Assembly: GCA_933228675.1 (NCBI GenBank)
Contig: OW121742.1
Location: 110,413,601-110,477,600 of the forward strand
Reading direction: 5' to 3'
Source of the DNA: Stomorhina lunata
Lineage: Eukaryota > Arthropoda > Insecta > Diptera > Rhiniidae
Length of the DNA: 64,000 nucleotides
In this document: piece after piece, positions 1 to 12,700 of the stretch
Layout: every line of letters starts with the position of its first letter
Position numbering within the stretch: position 1 is the stretch's first letter
Translations under genes and position numbers: made by a program
The notes under the pieces: model-generated
What the model was told of the DNA's origin: nothing
Database searches by the model: none
Seen by the model: only the letters and a program-made list of their open reading frames with translations

Positions 1-2640
1 ACGAAAAATTTTCTAAAGAAATTTTTTCTTAACGAAAAATTTGCTAAAGAAATTTTTTCTTAACGAAAAATTTAGTAAAGAAATTTTTTTTAACGAAAAA
101 TTTTCTAAAGAAATTTTTTCTTAACGAAAAATTTTCTAAAGAAATTTTTTCTTGACGAAAAAATTATAATTAATTAAATTATAATTAATTATAATTAAAT
201 TATAATTATCTGAAGAAATTGTTTCTTAACGAAAAATTTTCTACAGAAATTTTTTCTTAACGAAAAATTTTCTAAAGAAATTTTTCTTAACGAAAAATTT
301 TCTAAAGAAATTTTTTCTTGACGAAAAAATTATCTAAAGAAATTGTTTCTTAACGAAAAATTTTCTTAAGAAATTTTTTCTTATATAAATAAATTTTCTA
401 TAGAATTAAATTTCTTATTAAAATTTTCTAAAGAAATTTTTTCTTAACGAGAAGTTTTCTAAAGAAATTTTTTCTTCATGAAAAATTTTCTAAAGAAATT
501 TTTGCTTAACGAAAAATTTTTTTATAGAAATTTTTTTATAGAAATTTTTTCTTAACAAAAAATTTTTTTATAGAAATTTTTTTATAGAAATTTTTTCTTA
601 ACAAAAAATTTTCTCTAGAAATTTTTTCCATTAAAGAATTTTTTAACAAAAAATTTTCTAAAGAAATGTTTTCTTAAAAAAAAATTATATGGAAATTTTT
701 TCTTTATCCAAAATTATTTTGGTATAAAAAAATTTTTAATAAGAATATAAATTCATTCTTATTAAAAAATTTCTTATTTTTTCTTGAGGAAAAATTTTCT
801 AAAGAAAATTTTTGTTAAGAAAAAATTTCTGTAGACAAAATTCCTTTTTTCTTAACGATTTTTCTTAACAACAAATTTTTTTATAGAAATATTTTCTTAA
901 TAAAAAATTTTCTCTAGAAATTTTTTCAATTAAAAAAATCTCTTTGGAATTTTTTAACAAAAAATTCTCTAGAAATTTTTTATTAACGAAAAAATTTCTA
1001 TAGAATTTATTTTCTTATTAAAAATTGTCTAAAAAAAATTTTTAGCAAAAAATTTTCTATAGAAATTTTTTCTTGACGAAAAATTTTCTATAGAAATTTT
1101 TTCTTAACGAAAAATTTTTTTTAGAAAAAAAAAATTTTCTATAGAAATTTTTTCTTAACGAAAAATTTTCTATAGAAATTTTTTCTTAACGAAAAATTTT
1201 CTATAGAAATTTTTTCTTAACGAAAAATTTTCTATAGAAACTTTTTCTTAACGAAAAATTTTCTATAGAAATTTTTTCTTAACGAAAAATTTTCTATAGA
1301 AATTTTTTCTTAACGAAAAATTTTCTATAGAAATTTTTTCTTAACGAAAAATTTTCTATAGAAATTTTTTCTTAACGAAAAATTTTCTATAGAAATTTTT
1401 TCTTAACGAAAAATTTTCTATAGAAATTTTTTCTTAACGAAAAATTTTCTATAGAAATTTTTTCTTAACGAAAAATTTTCTATAGAAATTTTTTCTTAAC
1501 GAAAAATTTTCTATAGAAATTTTTTCTTAACGAAAAATTTTCTATAGAAATTTTTTCTTAACGAAAAATTTTCTATAGAAATTTTTTCTTAACGAAAAAT
1601 TTTCTATAGAAATTTTTTCTTAACGAAAAATTTTCTATAGAAATTTTTTCTTAACGAAAAATTTTCTATAGAAATTTTTTCTTAACGAAAAATTTTCTAT
1701 AGAAATTTTTTCTTAACGAAAAATTTTCTATAGAAATTTTTTCTTAACGAAAAATTTTCTATAGAAATTTTTTCTTAACGAAAAATTTTCTATAGAAATT
1801 TTTTCTTAACGAAAAATTTTCTATAGAAATTTTTTCTAAACGAAAAATTATGTATAGAAATTTTTTCTTAACGAAAAATTTTCTATAGAAATTTTTTCTT
1901 AACGAAAAATTTCTATAAACAATTTTTCATAACAAAAAATCTGCTATAGAAATTTTTTCTTAAGAAAAACGAAAAATTTTCTACAAAAATTTTTTCTTAA
2001 CGAAAAATTTTTTATAAACATTTTTTCTTACAAAAAAATTTCTATAAAATTTATTTTTATATTAAAAAATTTTCCGTAGAATTTATTTTATTTGACATTA
2101 AAAAATTTTCTATTGAATTTTTTTCTTATTAAAAATTTTCTATTGAATTTTTTTTTTCTTATTAAAAATGTTCTATAAAAATTTTTCTAAATAAAAAAAT
2201 TTTCTATAGAAATTTTTTCTAAACGAAAAATTTGCTATAGAAATTTTTTCTTAACAAAAAATTTTCTATAGAATTTTTTTTTTTACAAAAAAATTTGTTG
2301 TTATAGAAATATTTTCTTTACAAAAAATTTTCGATAGAAAATTAAAAAATTTTTTAAAAACATTTTTTCGCACGAACGAGTATAAAAAAAAAAATTCTGT
2401 ATCAAAAAATCTTAAATGCATTTTATAAAAATTTTTGTTTTTTAAAAAAATTTTTGAAAGCATTTAAAAAAAAATTCTATAGAAATTTTTCATATTAAAA
2501 ATTGTTTATACATTTTTTATATTAAAAAATATTCTTTAGAAATTTTTTCATATCCAAATTTTCCATAGAAAATTTTTTATAAAAAAAAAAAATTTCGATA
2601 GAAATTTTTTTTTTATAAAAATTTTTTTTATAGAGATTAT
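1..2640. repeat. 31-bp tandem array A (CTATAG palindrome + TTAACG)
   Basis: The stretch is a tandem array. From about 1,140 to 1,850 the unit repeats almost perfectly every 31 bases (for example CTATAGAAA at 1,201 and 1,232). Each unit holds the palindrome TTTCTATAGAAA followed by TTCTTAACGAAAAA. Toward both ends the copies diverge (CTAAAG for CTATAG on the left; length changes and A/T runs on the right). No coding potential is visible. The left edge runs out of the window. Confidence 0.95.
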
Positions 2641-3028
2641 GTGAGATTTCTTAGATGTTTCTGTCAATTTTTTGAATATAGCTTTAACATTTTCTTAGAT
2701 TTTTTTTATTTTGTTTAACAATAGCATAACTTTAGGTGCACAAAATTTTTTTTAGATTTAACCTTAGTGTAACTCTTGACTCTCTTTAACTTTTAATTCT
2801 TCCCTCTATCTTTCTCTTTCTTACTTACTTACTTTATATATAAAAAAAAACTTAATGTATTCTAACTAAATGCTCTATGTTCTTTTTTATTGTTAAATTC
2901 ACACATAAAAAAACACATGAAACTAAATTCATAATAAATTTCACTTTTAATTACACGAAATCACTGTTTAACTTCCTCCTGCCCTTTAATAATTTATTTT
3001 ATCCTATAAATCTTTTAAACTAAAATAG
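2641..3028. other. AT-rich sequence before first GEF exon
   Basis: This is ordinary A+T-rich sequence with no repeat and no exon that I can support. It ends in a pyrimidine-rich stretch and TAAAATAG at 3,021-3,028, which could be the splice acceptor of the following exon. Confidence 0.5.
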
Positions 3029-3763
3029 CCTATAGCCTCTATCAACTCCACTCTCACCTCTAACTATCCAATAACACCCTCATCCCTTTCACCCCCATTG
3101 CCGCAATATCAACAACCTCACCCTCATAAACGTTCTTTGTCGCCGGTAAGATCATTTCATCCCAAACTGCCTTCCTATGCCTGTACACGCCTCTCGACAC
3201 GCCTAACACCCACTATCTATACACAAGCACCACAGCAACAGCCCACCACCAAATCGCTACCGAACAATCTCAATTCACCCACTCTACACACGCCCTCGTG
3301 TACCACTACCACCACAGCAGCCTGTTGTAAAAGTAGAATTTGTTCAGCCCATGTAGGCAGTGCTCCCTGCAGCAGCAGTAACCTCCAATTGCAAACCACC
3401 AACACTCATCATCATTATCATGCCAATAAATTTCAGAGTGAGGCTTTTAGTGCGGAAGCAGCTTTGGCTGCCAGTGCAGCGGTGTCTTTAACAACATCTG
3501 CGGCTGACTCAGCTTCGGGATCCTACTCCTCTCAGCAAACTCTCAAACCTTTACCTTTGCCTTCCGCTAGTGACAATAATGCCGTAGCCGCCTCTTCAAG
3601 CACGCTCTCCTTTCCTTTGGCCGACATGGCTTCGGTGTCTTCTACTACTATATCTTCTGCTTCCAGTCTACAGCCGCCTGGGGGCGGCTGCCTAACACCG
3701 ACTAGCTATAAAAAGAAAACCTCTTTTCTGCAGCGCAAAAAGCCAATACTCACACGCAGTGAG
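3029..3763 (+). CDS. GEF exon 1 visible (low-complexity N-terminal region)
   Basis: The frame is open from the TAG at 3,026-3,028 to a clear donor GAG|gtgagt at 3,764. It is much richer in G+C than its surroundings and encodes Pro/Gln/Thr-, His- and Ser/Ala-rich protein ending in KKKTSFLQRKKPILTRSE. It joins in phase 0 to VSSSEYFSVVFC in the next exon. The frame has no ATG near its start; the first in-frame ATG is at 3,626. So either the exon begins at an acceptor (TAAAATAG at 3,028 or CCTATAG at 3,035) with the start codon further upstream, or translation begins at 3,626. The donor is firm and the 5' edge is not. Confidence 0.6.
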
Positions 3764-6700
3764 GTGAGTCTCTTTCTCTGTCTTTCTTTCATATGTAAAT
3801 ATAAAATTTTCCTAGAATTTTCTTTTAATTTCTAAATGTTGTGGTTTAGTTTCCTTTTAATTTTCTTCAAATCTTATCTTAAGCTTTTCCTTTAATCTTC
3901 TAAAATTTTTCTTAATAAACATTTCATTTTACATAATTTTTTTTCTCAAAATCATTCAAAAGAAAATTCCGCAAAAAAGCAACATTTTCATTAACTTAAA
4001 TACTTTTCTTGTTCTATTTAGTTCTGGAAGTTGAAAAACTTTGTGTTAATTTATTTCTCAATTATGCCTTAAAGTATGCACTTTTATTATTTCGCAATTA
4101 CGCCTTTGAGTATGCAATGGTTTTTTTAACTCAGAAATTTCGCACGTTTGTTTTACCTTGTTTTTTTCAGTCTTTTTTCTGGTTTGTATGAGTGTGTGTA
4201 AGTCTTCTTTCATAATTTTTAACAAATTCTTTTTTATGGAATAATTATAAAAAGAGAATGTAGTTTCTATATCATTTTAATTAGTAGCAAAAGGTTTTAA
4301 AAAAGGAATTTCAATGGAAAAGAATAGAAATATTACAAAAAATTCTATAGAAAAGTTATCCAACCTTAATTTTTTTATAAAAAAGTTATCGATATCAAGA
4401 GTTTTCTATAACAAAAGTTATTGATATCAAGACATGTCTACAGAAAAATTATCGAGATAATGACTTTTCTATAAAAAAGTTACCGAGATGATGACTTGTC
4501 TATAGAAAAGTTATCGAGATGATGATTTTTCTACAGTAAAGTTATCGAAATGATAGCATTCCTATAGAAGAGTTATCGAGATGATAACTTTTCTATAGAA
4601 AAGTTATCGAAATGATAACTTTTCTATAGAAAAGTTATCGGAATGATAACTTTTCTATAGAAAAGTTATCGAAATGATAACTTTTCTATAGAAAAGTTAT
4701 CGAAATGATAACATTTCTATAGAAGAGTTATAGAAATGTTAACTTTTCTATAGAAAAGTTGTCGAAATGATAACTTTTCAATAGAAAAGTTATCGAAATG
4801 ATAACTTTTCTATAGAAAAGTTATCGAAATGATAACTTTTCTATAGAAAAGTTATCGAAATGATAACTTTTCTAAAGGAAAGTTATCGAAATGATAACTT
4901 TTCTAAAGGAAAGTTATCGAAATGATAACTTTTCTATAGAAAAGTTATCGAAATGATAACTTTTCTATAGAAAAGTTATCGAAATGATAACTTTTTTATA
5001 GAAAAGTTATCGAAATGATAACTTTTCTAAAGAAAAGTTATCGAAATGATAACTTTTCTATAGAAAAGTTATCGAAATGATAAATTTTCTATAGAAAAGT
5101 TATCGAAATGATAACTTTTCTATAGAAAAGTTATGGAAATGATAACATTTCTATAGAAGAGTTATAGAAATGTTAACTTTTCTATAGAAAAGCTGTCGAA
5201 ATGATAACTTTTTTATAGAAAAGTTATCGAAATGATAACTTTTCTAAAGAAAAGTTATAGAAATGATAACTTTTCTATAGAAAAGTTATCGAAATGATAA
5301 CTTTTCTATAGAAAAGTTATCGAAATGATAACTTTTCTATAGAAAAGTTATCGAAATGATAACTTTTCTATAGAAAAGTTATCGAAATGATAACTTTTCT
5401 ATAAAAAAGATATCGGAATGATAACTTTTCTATAGAAAAGTTATCGAAATGATAACTTTTTTACAGAAAAGTTATCGATATGATGACTTTTCTAGAAAAG
5501 TTATCGAAATGATACCTTTTCTATAGAAAAGTTATTGAAATGATAACTTTTATATACAAGAGTTATCGAAATGATATCGATATGATTACTTTTCTATATA
5601 AAAGCTATCGCTATAAAAGTTATCGATATGATGACTTTTCTATAGAAAAGTTATCAATATGATGACTTTTTATAACTTTTCATAATTTTCGATTTTTTTA
5701 CTTTTCTGTAGAAAAGATATCGATAACTTTCTATTTCTATAGAAAAGTTATTGATAAGTTTCTATTTATATAGAAAAGTTATCGATACCATTCTTTTTTT
5801 ATAGAAAAGTCTTTGATAACTTTCTATTTCTATAGAAAAGGTATCGATAACTTTCTATTTCTATAAAAAAGTTATCGATAACTTTCTATTTCTGTAGAAA
5901 ATTGACTTTCTATTTCTATAGAAAAGTTACCGATAACTTTCTATTTCTATAGAAAGATATCGATATGATCACTTTTCTATTGAAAAGTTATCGATATGAT
6001 AACTTTTCTATAGAAAAGTTGTCTATAACTTTCTATTTCTATAGAAAATTTATCGATTATTTCCTATTTCTATAGAAGAGTTATCAATAAGTTTATATTT
6101 TCTATGGAAAAGTTATCAATTACTTTCTATTTCTATAAAAAAGTTATCGATAACTTTCTATTTTTCTAGAAAAGCTATCGATAACTTTATATTTCTCTAG
6201 AAAAGTTATCGATAACTTTCTATTTCTATAGAAAAGTTATCGATAACTTTCTATTTCTGTAGAAAAGTTATCGATAACTTTCTATTTCTGTAGAAAATTG
6301 ACTTTCTATTTCTATAGAAAAGTTATCGATAACTTTCTATTTCTATAGAAAGATATCGATATGATCACTTTTCTATAGAAAAGTTTCGATATGATAACTT
6401 TTCTATAGAAAAGTTGTCTATAACTTTCTATTTCTATAGAAGAGTTATCAGTAACTTTATATTTTCTATGGAAAAGTTATCAATTACTTTCTATTTCTAT
6501 AAAAAAGTTATCGATAACTTTCTATTTTTCTAGAAAAGCTATCGATAACTTTATATTTCTCTAGAAAAGTTATCGATAACTTTTTATTTGTATAGAAAAT
6601 TTATAGATAACTTTCTATTTCTATAGAAAAGTTATCGATAACTTTATATTTCTATAGAAAATTTTTCGATAACTTTCTGTTTCTATAGAAAATTTATCGA

Positions 6701-9700
6701 CAACTTTCTATTTCTATAGAAAATTTATCGTTAACTTGACTTTTGTATAAAAAAGTTATCGATAACTTTCTATTTCTGTAGAAAAGTAATCGATATCGAA
6801 TAATGAATTTGCTATATAAAAATATTATCGATATCATGACTTTTCTATAGAAAAGTTATCGATATCATGATTTTACTAAAAAAAAAGTTATGGATAACTT
6901 GACTTTTCGTTACAAATGCTACCGATATCATGTCTTTCCTGTAGAAAAGTTATCAAAAGCTTGGCTTTTATTTATCCATGACTTTGTAATTTGTAAGAGG
7001 AAAAAAAATGTTTAACCCTAGACGTAAACCACTGTAGTTAACTAGACATAAACATTACAGTTAACAGTGATATGTTAAAAAGTTAACAGAGCTCTGTAAA
7101 TTTTAAGGTATAAATTAGAAATAACAATTTTCAGGGAACCAGGCGACGTGGAGAGACAAATGCTATATCGAATTGTAGAGGGGGATGTTATCTATATTAA
7201 TTTATAATCAGATCCCTTTATAGATTATGTTGTTAAGAATTATTTGGGTTGTTTGGGTTCATTTGTAACTTTTTATGCATATGTATAAGTTTTTAATGAT
7301 TTTTTTTTTCGTCTTTAGATCGATTACTAACTATATGAATATGTTATCGATATCTTCTCGTTTGAAATGCCTCTAAAAAAATTTCTTATAGATTTTGCAT
7401 CATTTTGATTATAGCTACTTTGTGGTTTTCTAACTCCTTATTTATTTTTCTTACATATTTTCCCTGAGTAAATATTTAATAGATTTACTTTACAACTTCA
7501 ATGACAACTTTGTCTTTGCTCTAAGACTTTTACAAATTTGTTCTGTGTCAATTTCGTTTACATGCAGTCGTTTTGTCTGTTGACATTAATAAAAATGTAG
7601 TACTTTTTCCACTTTTCCATACACACGGGATTTACTATAATTTTTTACAGGGAAATTCTCATGCATTTACACTGCGAGTATTCAAAGTTGTAATATTCAG
7701 TTGGTTCTGCTTTTTCACAAATTCACATCAGACACATACTTTTATACTCAGACTCAGACTCATACCCTCATACATTTATTTATTCACATTATGAAATCAG
7801 TTGAAAATCTTAATGCACTTGACTGCACTTCTTGTTGCTGTTATTGTTATCGTTGGCTTTATGACGAACGAACGAACGAACGAAGGAACGAACAAGTGTT
7901 TAAGGTCCTTAAAGCTATAAAAACAGATGTTCAAAAGCTAAGACTTTTTGTTAGAAAGAGGAAAGAAAACGAATTTCTCTGAAACTTAGTAGGAAAATGT
8001 CTTTTGTATCTGCCAGCAAATGCATGAGTTTGTGTATGTGTGTGTTAAATGTAAAGAAAATGCATTATCGGCTTCACAAACTTACACTCACACACACACA
8101 CTCATAATTAAATAGAGTCAAACATGCATCAACTAACACAAAGAAATAAAATGTAACTGGAATAACAAAATGCCTTTAAAGCAAACACTTGAACTTATTT
8201 GCATTTGGGAACATGTAAATGTATAATAATATTCGACTTCAGAGGCGATATTATGTCTGTCCGTCTGTCAACTGAATTAATAAGGCAAACATTTGTTTTT
8301 CAGGTTTCTAGGCATTTGTTACAAATTATGAAAAGTTAAAGTTATGCATAAATTTTCTAAAGATAAAGTCATGGATAATAATAAGAATTTCTATAGTATT
8401 CAAAATGTTAATCGAAGAGACTGTGAAAGGTAGCGATAACTGATCTATACGAGATATCACACATGATGACTAAAAGAGTAATAACAAACATTTTCGATAT
8501 AATTATGAGTAGTTATATGGAGGTGGGGGAGGCATAACTTTTGTTAAGGAGAAGAAATTCCGTATTGGAATGCGTATTTTTGTTATAACGTGTTACACAA
8601 TCTGTACAAATATTATGTAATTTGTGAACAGACCTATAAGGAACACTGACCCATAAGCAAAGATTTATTGACAATTGATATATAAACATATGCTAAATTG
8701 ACCGACTGATAACTGATATATAAGCACACAAATCTCTACACAACTAAAACTTAATTATTCAAAGTTCTCGATACCTAAACTAGAGACCCTGAAAAGTAAC
8801 AATAATTGATAACTAGAGTAAAGAAATTTTTGATAATTGTCTTCGATAACATAAAAAGTTATCGAATACAAAAAAAATATCAATAACTGATTTGTAAACG
8901 AAGAAATTTATCGAGTTATGTTAACTTTATAACATAGGTTTGTGTCTAGGGTTAAACTAATGAAAAGTAGCCTTAACTAATTTTATATAATCGAAACTTT
9001 TCTATAGAAAAGTCATCATCATAACGATAACTTTTCTGTATAAAAGTCATATAGATAACTTTTTTATACAAAAGTCATTATGATATCGATAATTTTTCTA
9101 TGGAAAATATATTTTCTATAGAAAAGCCATGGACGATAACTTTTTTTTCTCTAGAAAAGTAAAGTTATCGATCACTTTCTTATAGAAAAGTCAAGTTATC
9201 GATAATTTTTTTATAGAAAAGTAAAGTTATCGATAACTTTTCTATAGAAATATAAAGCTATCGATAATTTTCTTATAGAAATAAAAAGTTATCGATAACT
9301 TTTCTCTAGAAAAATAAAGTTATCGAAACTTGGTAATAAAAATTGAAAGTTATCAATAACTTTTCTATAGAAATAGAAAGTTATCGATAACTTTTCTATA
9401 GAAATAGAAAGTTATCGATAACTTTTCTATGGAAAATAAAAGTTATCGATAACCTTTCTACAGAAATTAAAAGTTATCGATAACTTTTCTATAGAAAAGT
9501 AAAGTTATCGATAACTTTTCTATAGAAAAGTAAAGTTATCGATAACTTTTCTATAGAAAAGTAAAGTTATCGATAACTTTTCTATAGAAAAGTAAAGTTG
9601 TCGATAACTTTTCTATAGAAAAGTAAAGTTATCGATAACTTTTCTATAGAAAAGTAAAGTTATCGATAACTTTTCTATAGAAAAGTAAAGTTATCGATAA

Positions 9701-12700
9701 CTTTTCTATAGAAAAGTAACGTTATCGATAACTTTTCTATAGAAAAGTAAAGTTATCGATAACTTTTCTATAGAAAGATGAAGTTATCGATAACTTTTCT
9801 ATAGAAATTAAAAGGCATCGATAACTATTCTATAGAAATAGAAAGTTATCGTTAACTTTATTATAGAAATAGAAAGTTATGAATAACTTTTTTATAGAAA
9901 TAGAAAGTTATCGATAACGTTTCTATAGAAAAGTAAAGTTATCGATAACATTTCTATAAAGCTATAGATAACCTTTCTATAGAAAACTAAAGTTATCGAT
10001 AACATTTCTATGGAAAAGCAAAGCTATAGATAACCATTCTATAGAAAAGTAAAGTTATCGATAACTTTTTTATATAAAAGTAAAGTTATCGATAACTTTT
10101 TAAAAGAAATGTAAAATTATCTAAAGAAAAATAAATAGATAAAGTTATCGATAACTTTCCTATAAAAATAAAAAGTTATCGATAACTTTTCTATGGAAAT
10201 ATAAAGTTATCGTTAACTTTTCTATAGAAATAGAAAGTTATCAATAACTTTTCTATAAAAATAGAAAGTTATTGACAACTTTTCTTTAGAAATTTAAAGT
10301 TATCGTAAACTTTTCAATAGAAATAAAAAGTTATCTAAAACTTTTCTAAAGAAATAAAAAGTTATCAATAACTTTTCTATAAAAATAGAAAATTATTGAT
10401 AACTTTTCTAAGGAAATATAAAGTTATCCATAACTTTTCTAAAGAAATATAAAGTTATTGATAACTTTTCTATAGAATTGTAATAAAATCGATAAATTTT
10501 CTCTAGAAAAGTAATGATATCGTTAATCTTTCTATAGAAAAAAAATGTTATCGTTAACTTTTCCATAGAAAAGTAATAATATCGATAACTTTTCTATAGA
10601 AAGGTAATGTTATCATTTAATTTTCAGTAGAAAAGTAATGATATAGTTAACTTTTCTATAGAAGAGTAATGTTATCGATAACTTTTCCATAGAAAAGTAA
10701 TGTTGTCGATAACTTTTCTATAAAAGTAGAAAGTTATCGATAACTTTTCTATAGAAATAGAAAGTTATCGACAACTTTTCTATAGAAATAGAAAGTTATC
10801 AAAAACTTTTCTATAGAAAAGTAAAGTTATCGATAATTTTTCTGTAGAAAAGTAAAGTTATCGATAACTTTTCTATAGAAATAGAAGTTATCGATAAATT
10901 TTTTATAGAAATAAATAGTTATCGTTAACTTTTCTATAGAAAAGTCAAGTTATAAATAACTTTTCTCTAGAAAAGTAAAGTTATCGATACCTTTTCTCTA
11001 GAAATGAAAAATTATCGATAAGTTTTCTATAGAAAATTCATGATATCGATAACTTTTCTATAGAAAGTCATGATATCGATAACTTTTCTATAGAAAAGTC
11101 AAATTATCGATAACTTTTCTATAGAAAAGTAAATCTATCGATGACTTTTCTCCAGAAGAATAAAGTTATCGAACACTTTTTTCTATAAATGTAAAGTTAT
11201 CGATAACTTTTCTATAGAAAAGTCAAGTTATCGATAACTTTTCTATAGAAAAGTCAAGTTATCGATAACTTTTGTATAGAAAAGTCAAGTTATCGATAAC
11301 TTTTCTATGGAAAAAGTCAAGTTATCGATAACTTTTCTATAGAAAAGTCAAGTTATCGATAACTTTTCTATAGAAAAGTCAAGTTATCGATAACTTTTCT
11401 ATAGAAAAGTCAAGTTATCGATAACTTTTCTATAGAAAAGTCAAGTTATCGATAACTTTTCTATAGAAAAGTCAAGTTATCGATAACTTTTCTATAGAAA
11501 AGTCAAGATATCGATAACTTTTCTATAGAAAAGTCATGATATCGATAACTTTTCTATGGAAAAAGTCATGATATCGATAACTTTTCTATAGAAAAGTCAT
11601 GATATCGATAACTTTTCTATAGAAAAGTCAATTTATCGATAACTTTTCTATAGAAAAGTCAAGTTATCGATAAATTTTCTATAGAAAAGTCAAGTTATCG
11701 AAAACTTTTCTATAGAAAAGTCAAGTTATCGATAACTTTTCTATAGAAAAGTCAAGTTATCGATAACTTTTCTATAGAAAAGTCAAGTTATCGATAACTT
11801 TTCTATAGAAAAGTCAAGTTATCGATAACTTTTCTATAGAAAAGTCAAGTTATCGATAACTTTTCTATAGAAAAGTCAAATTATCGATAACTTTTCTATA
11901 GAAAAGTCAAGTTATCGATAACTTTTCTATAGAAAAGTCAAGTTATCGATAACTTTTTTCTAGAAAATTAAAGTTATTGATAACTTTTCTATAGAAAAGT
12001 CGACATATCGATAACTTTTCTGTGAGCTCTCCTATTTATATTTGTTTTTCAACAAATGATCCTAAATCTTTAGAAGCCTAAAGTTTTTTCTTTTCGAGCA
12101 TCTGTTTACAACTACTTTACATTCATGCATTAAACAAAATTTAACATGCCACAACATGTTTGTGCATTGTTTACAATGTTTGGAAATTGAGGAGAAATTA
12201 AAGGAAAATCTATTTTTTCTAAACAAAAACAAAAAAAATAACAGGATAGAATGTTTTAAAAGGATTTCTTTGTTCATGATAATACGATTAAATGAAACTA
12301 ATAAAGAGGAAAGAAGAAAGAAACTGGGTGATTTTTTGGCATTGGAGTGAAGTGGATTTTAAGTAGTTTAAGAAGATTCTGATTAAATTACTATTTTGAT
12401 TTGCATATAAAGTTAATCAAAGGTATAAGATAGTTTAAGAAATGCATTAAGTTTTTGCAAAGATTTGCAAAAGAAGAAATGAGGTTAAAAAAGGAAATGA
12501 GTATAGGATTTCTTAAATATCTAGCTGGAAAAAATGGGGTCAAGTGGGTTTAAGGAAACAGAAATTTTAAGGGAAATTGATGCTAAAATATTGGAAAATA
12601 CTTGTAGTTTAATAAACAGTTTTGGCATCTAGTTTGGGAGATATGAGCTAAGTGTTCCAGAAACCAAATAAAAATACTACTTCAAATTTTGAACTGAATA

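Larger units (their letters stand above)
6956..8984. other. Unique intronic spacer between arrays B and C
   Basis: Mostly non-repetitive A+T-rich sequence. It contains a (GAAC)n run near 7,866-7,889, a TGTG/CACA-rich patch near 8,030-8,105, a decayed MITE near 8,515-8,640, and scattered single GATAAC/ATCGAT motifs near 8,400-8,935 that look like array debris. Open frames at 7,573-7,982 have no recognisable protein features. Confidence 0.5.

Noticed and set aside
1140..1850. CRISPR-like array (31-base regular repeats)
   Set aside because: There are no spacers: the unit repeats directly. The setting is a eukaryotic intron/gene context with no cas genes.
3098..3100. TTG as start codon of the GEF
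   Set aside because: TTG is not a normal initiator in animals and the frame stays open upstream of it.
3217..3405. 62-residue minus-strand frame
   Set aside because: It is a shadow of the GEF first exon, formed by low-complexity CAG/CCA-type triplets.
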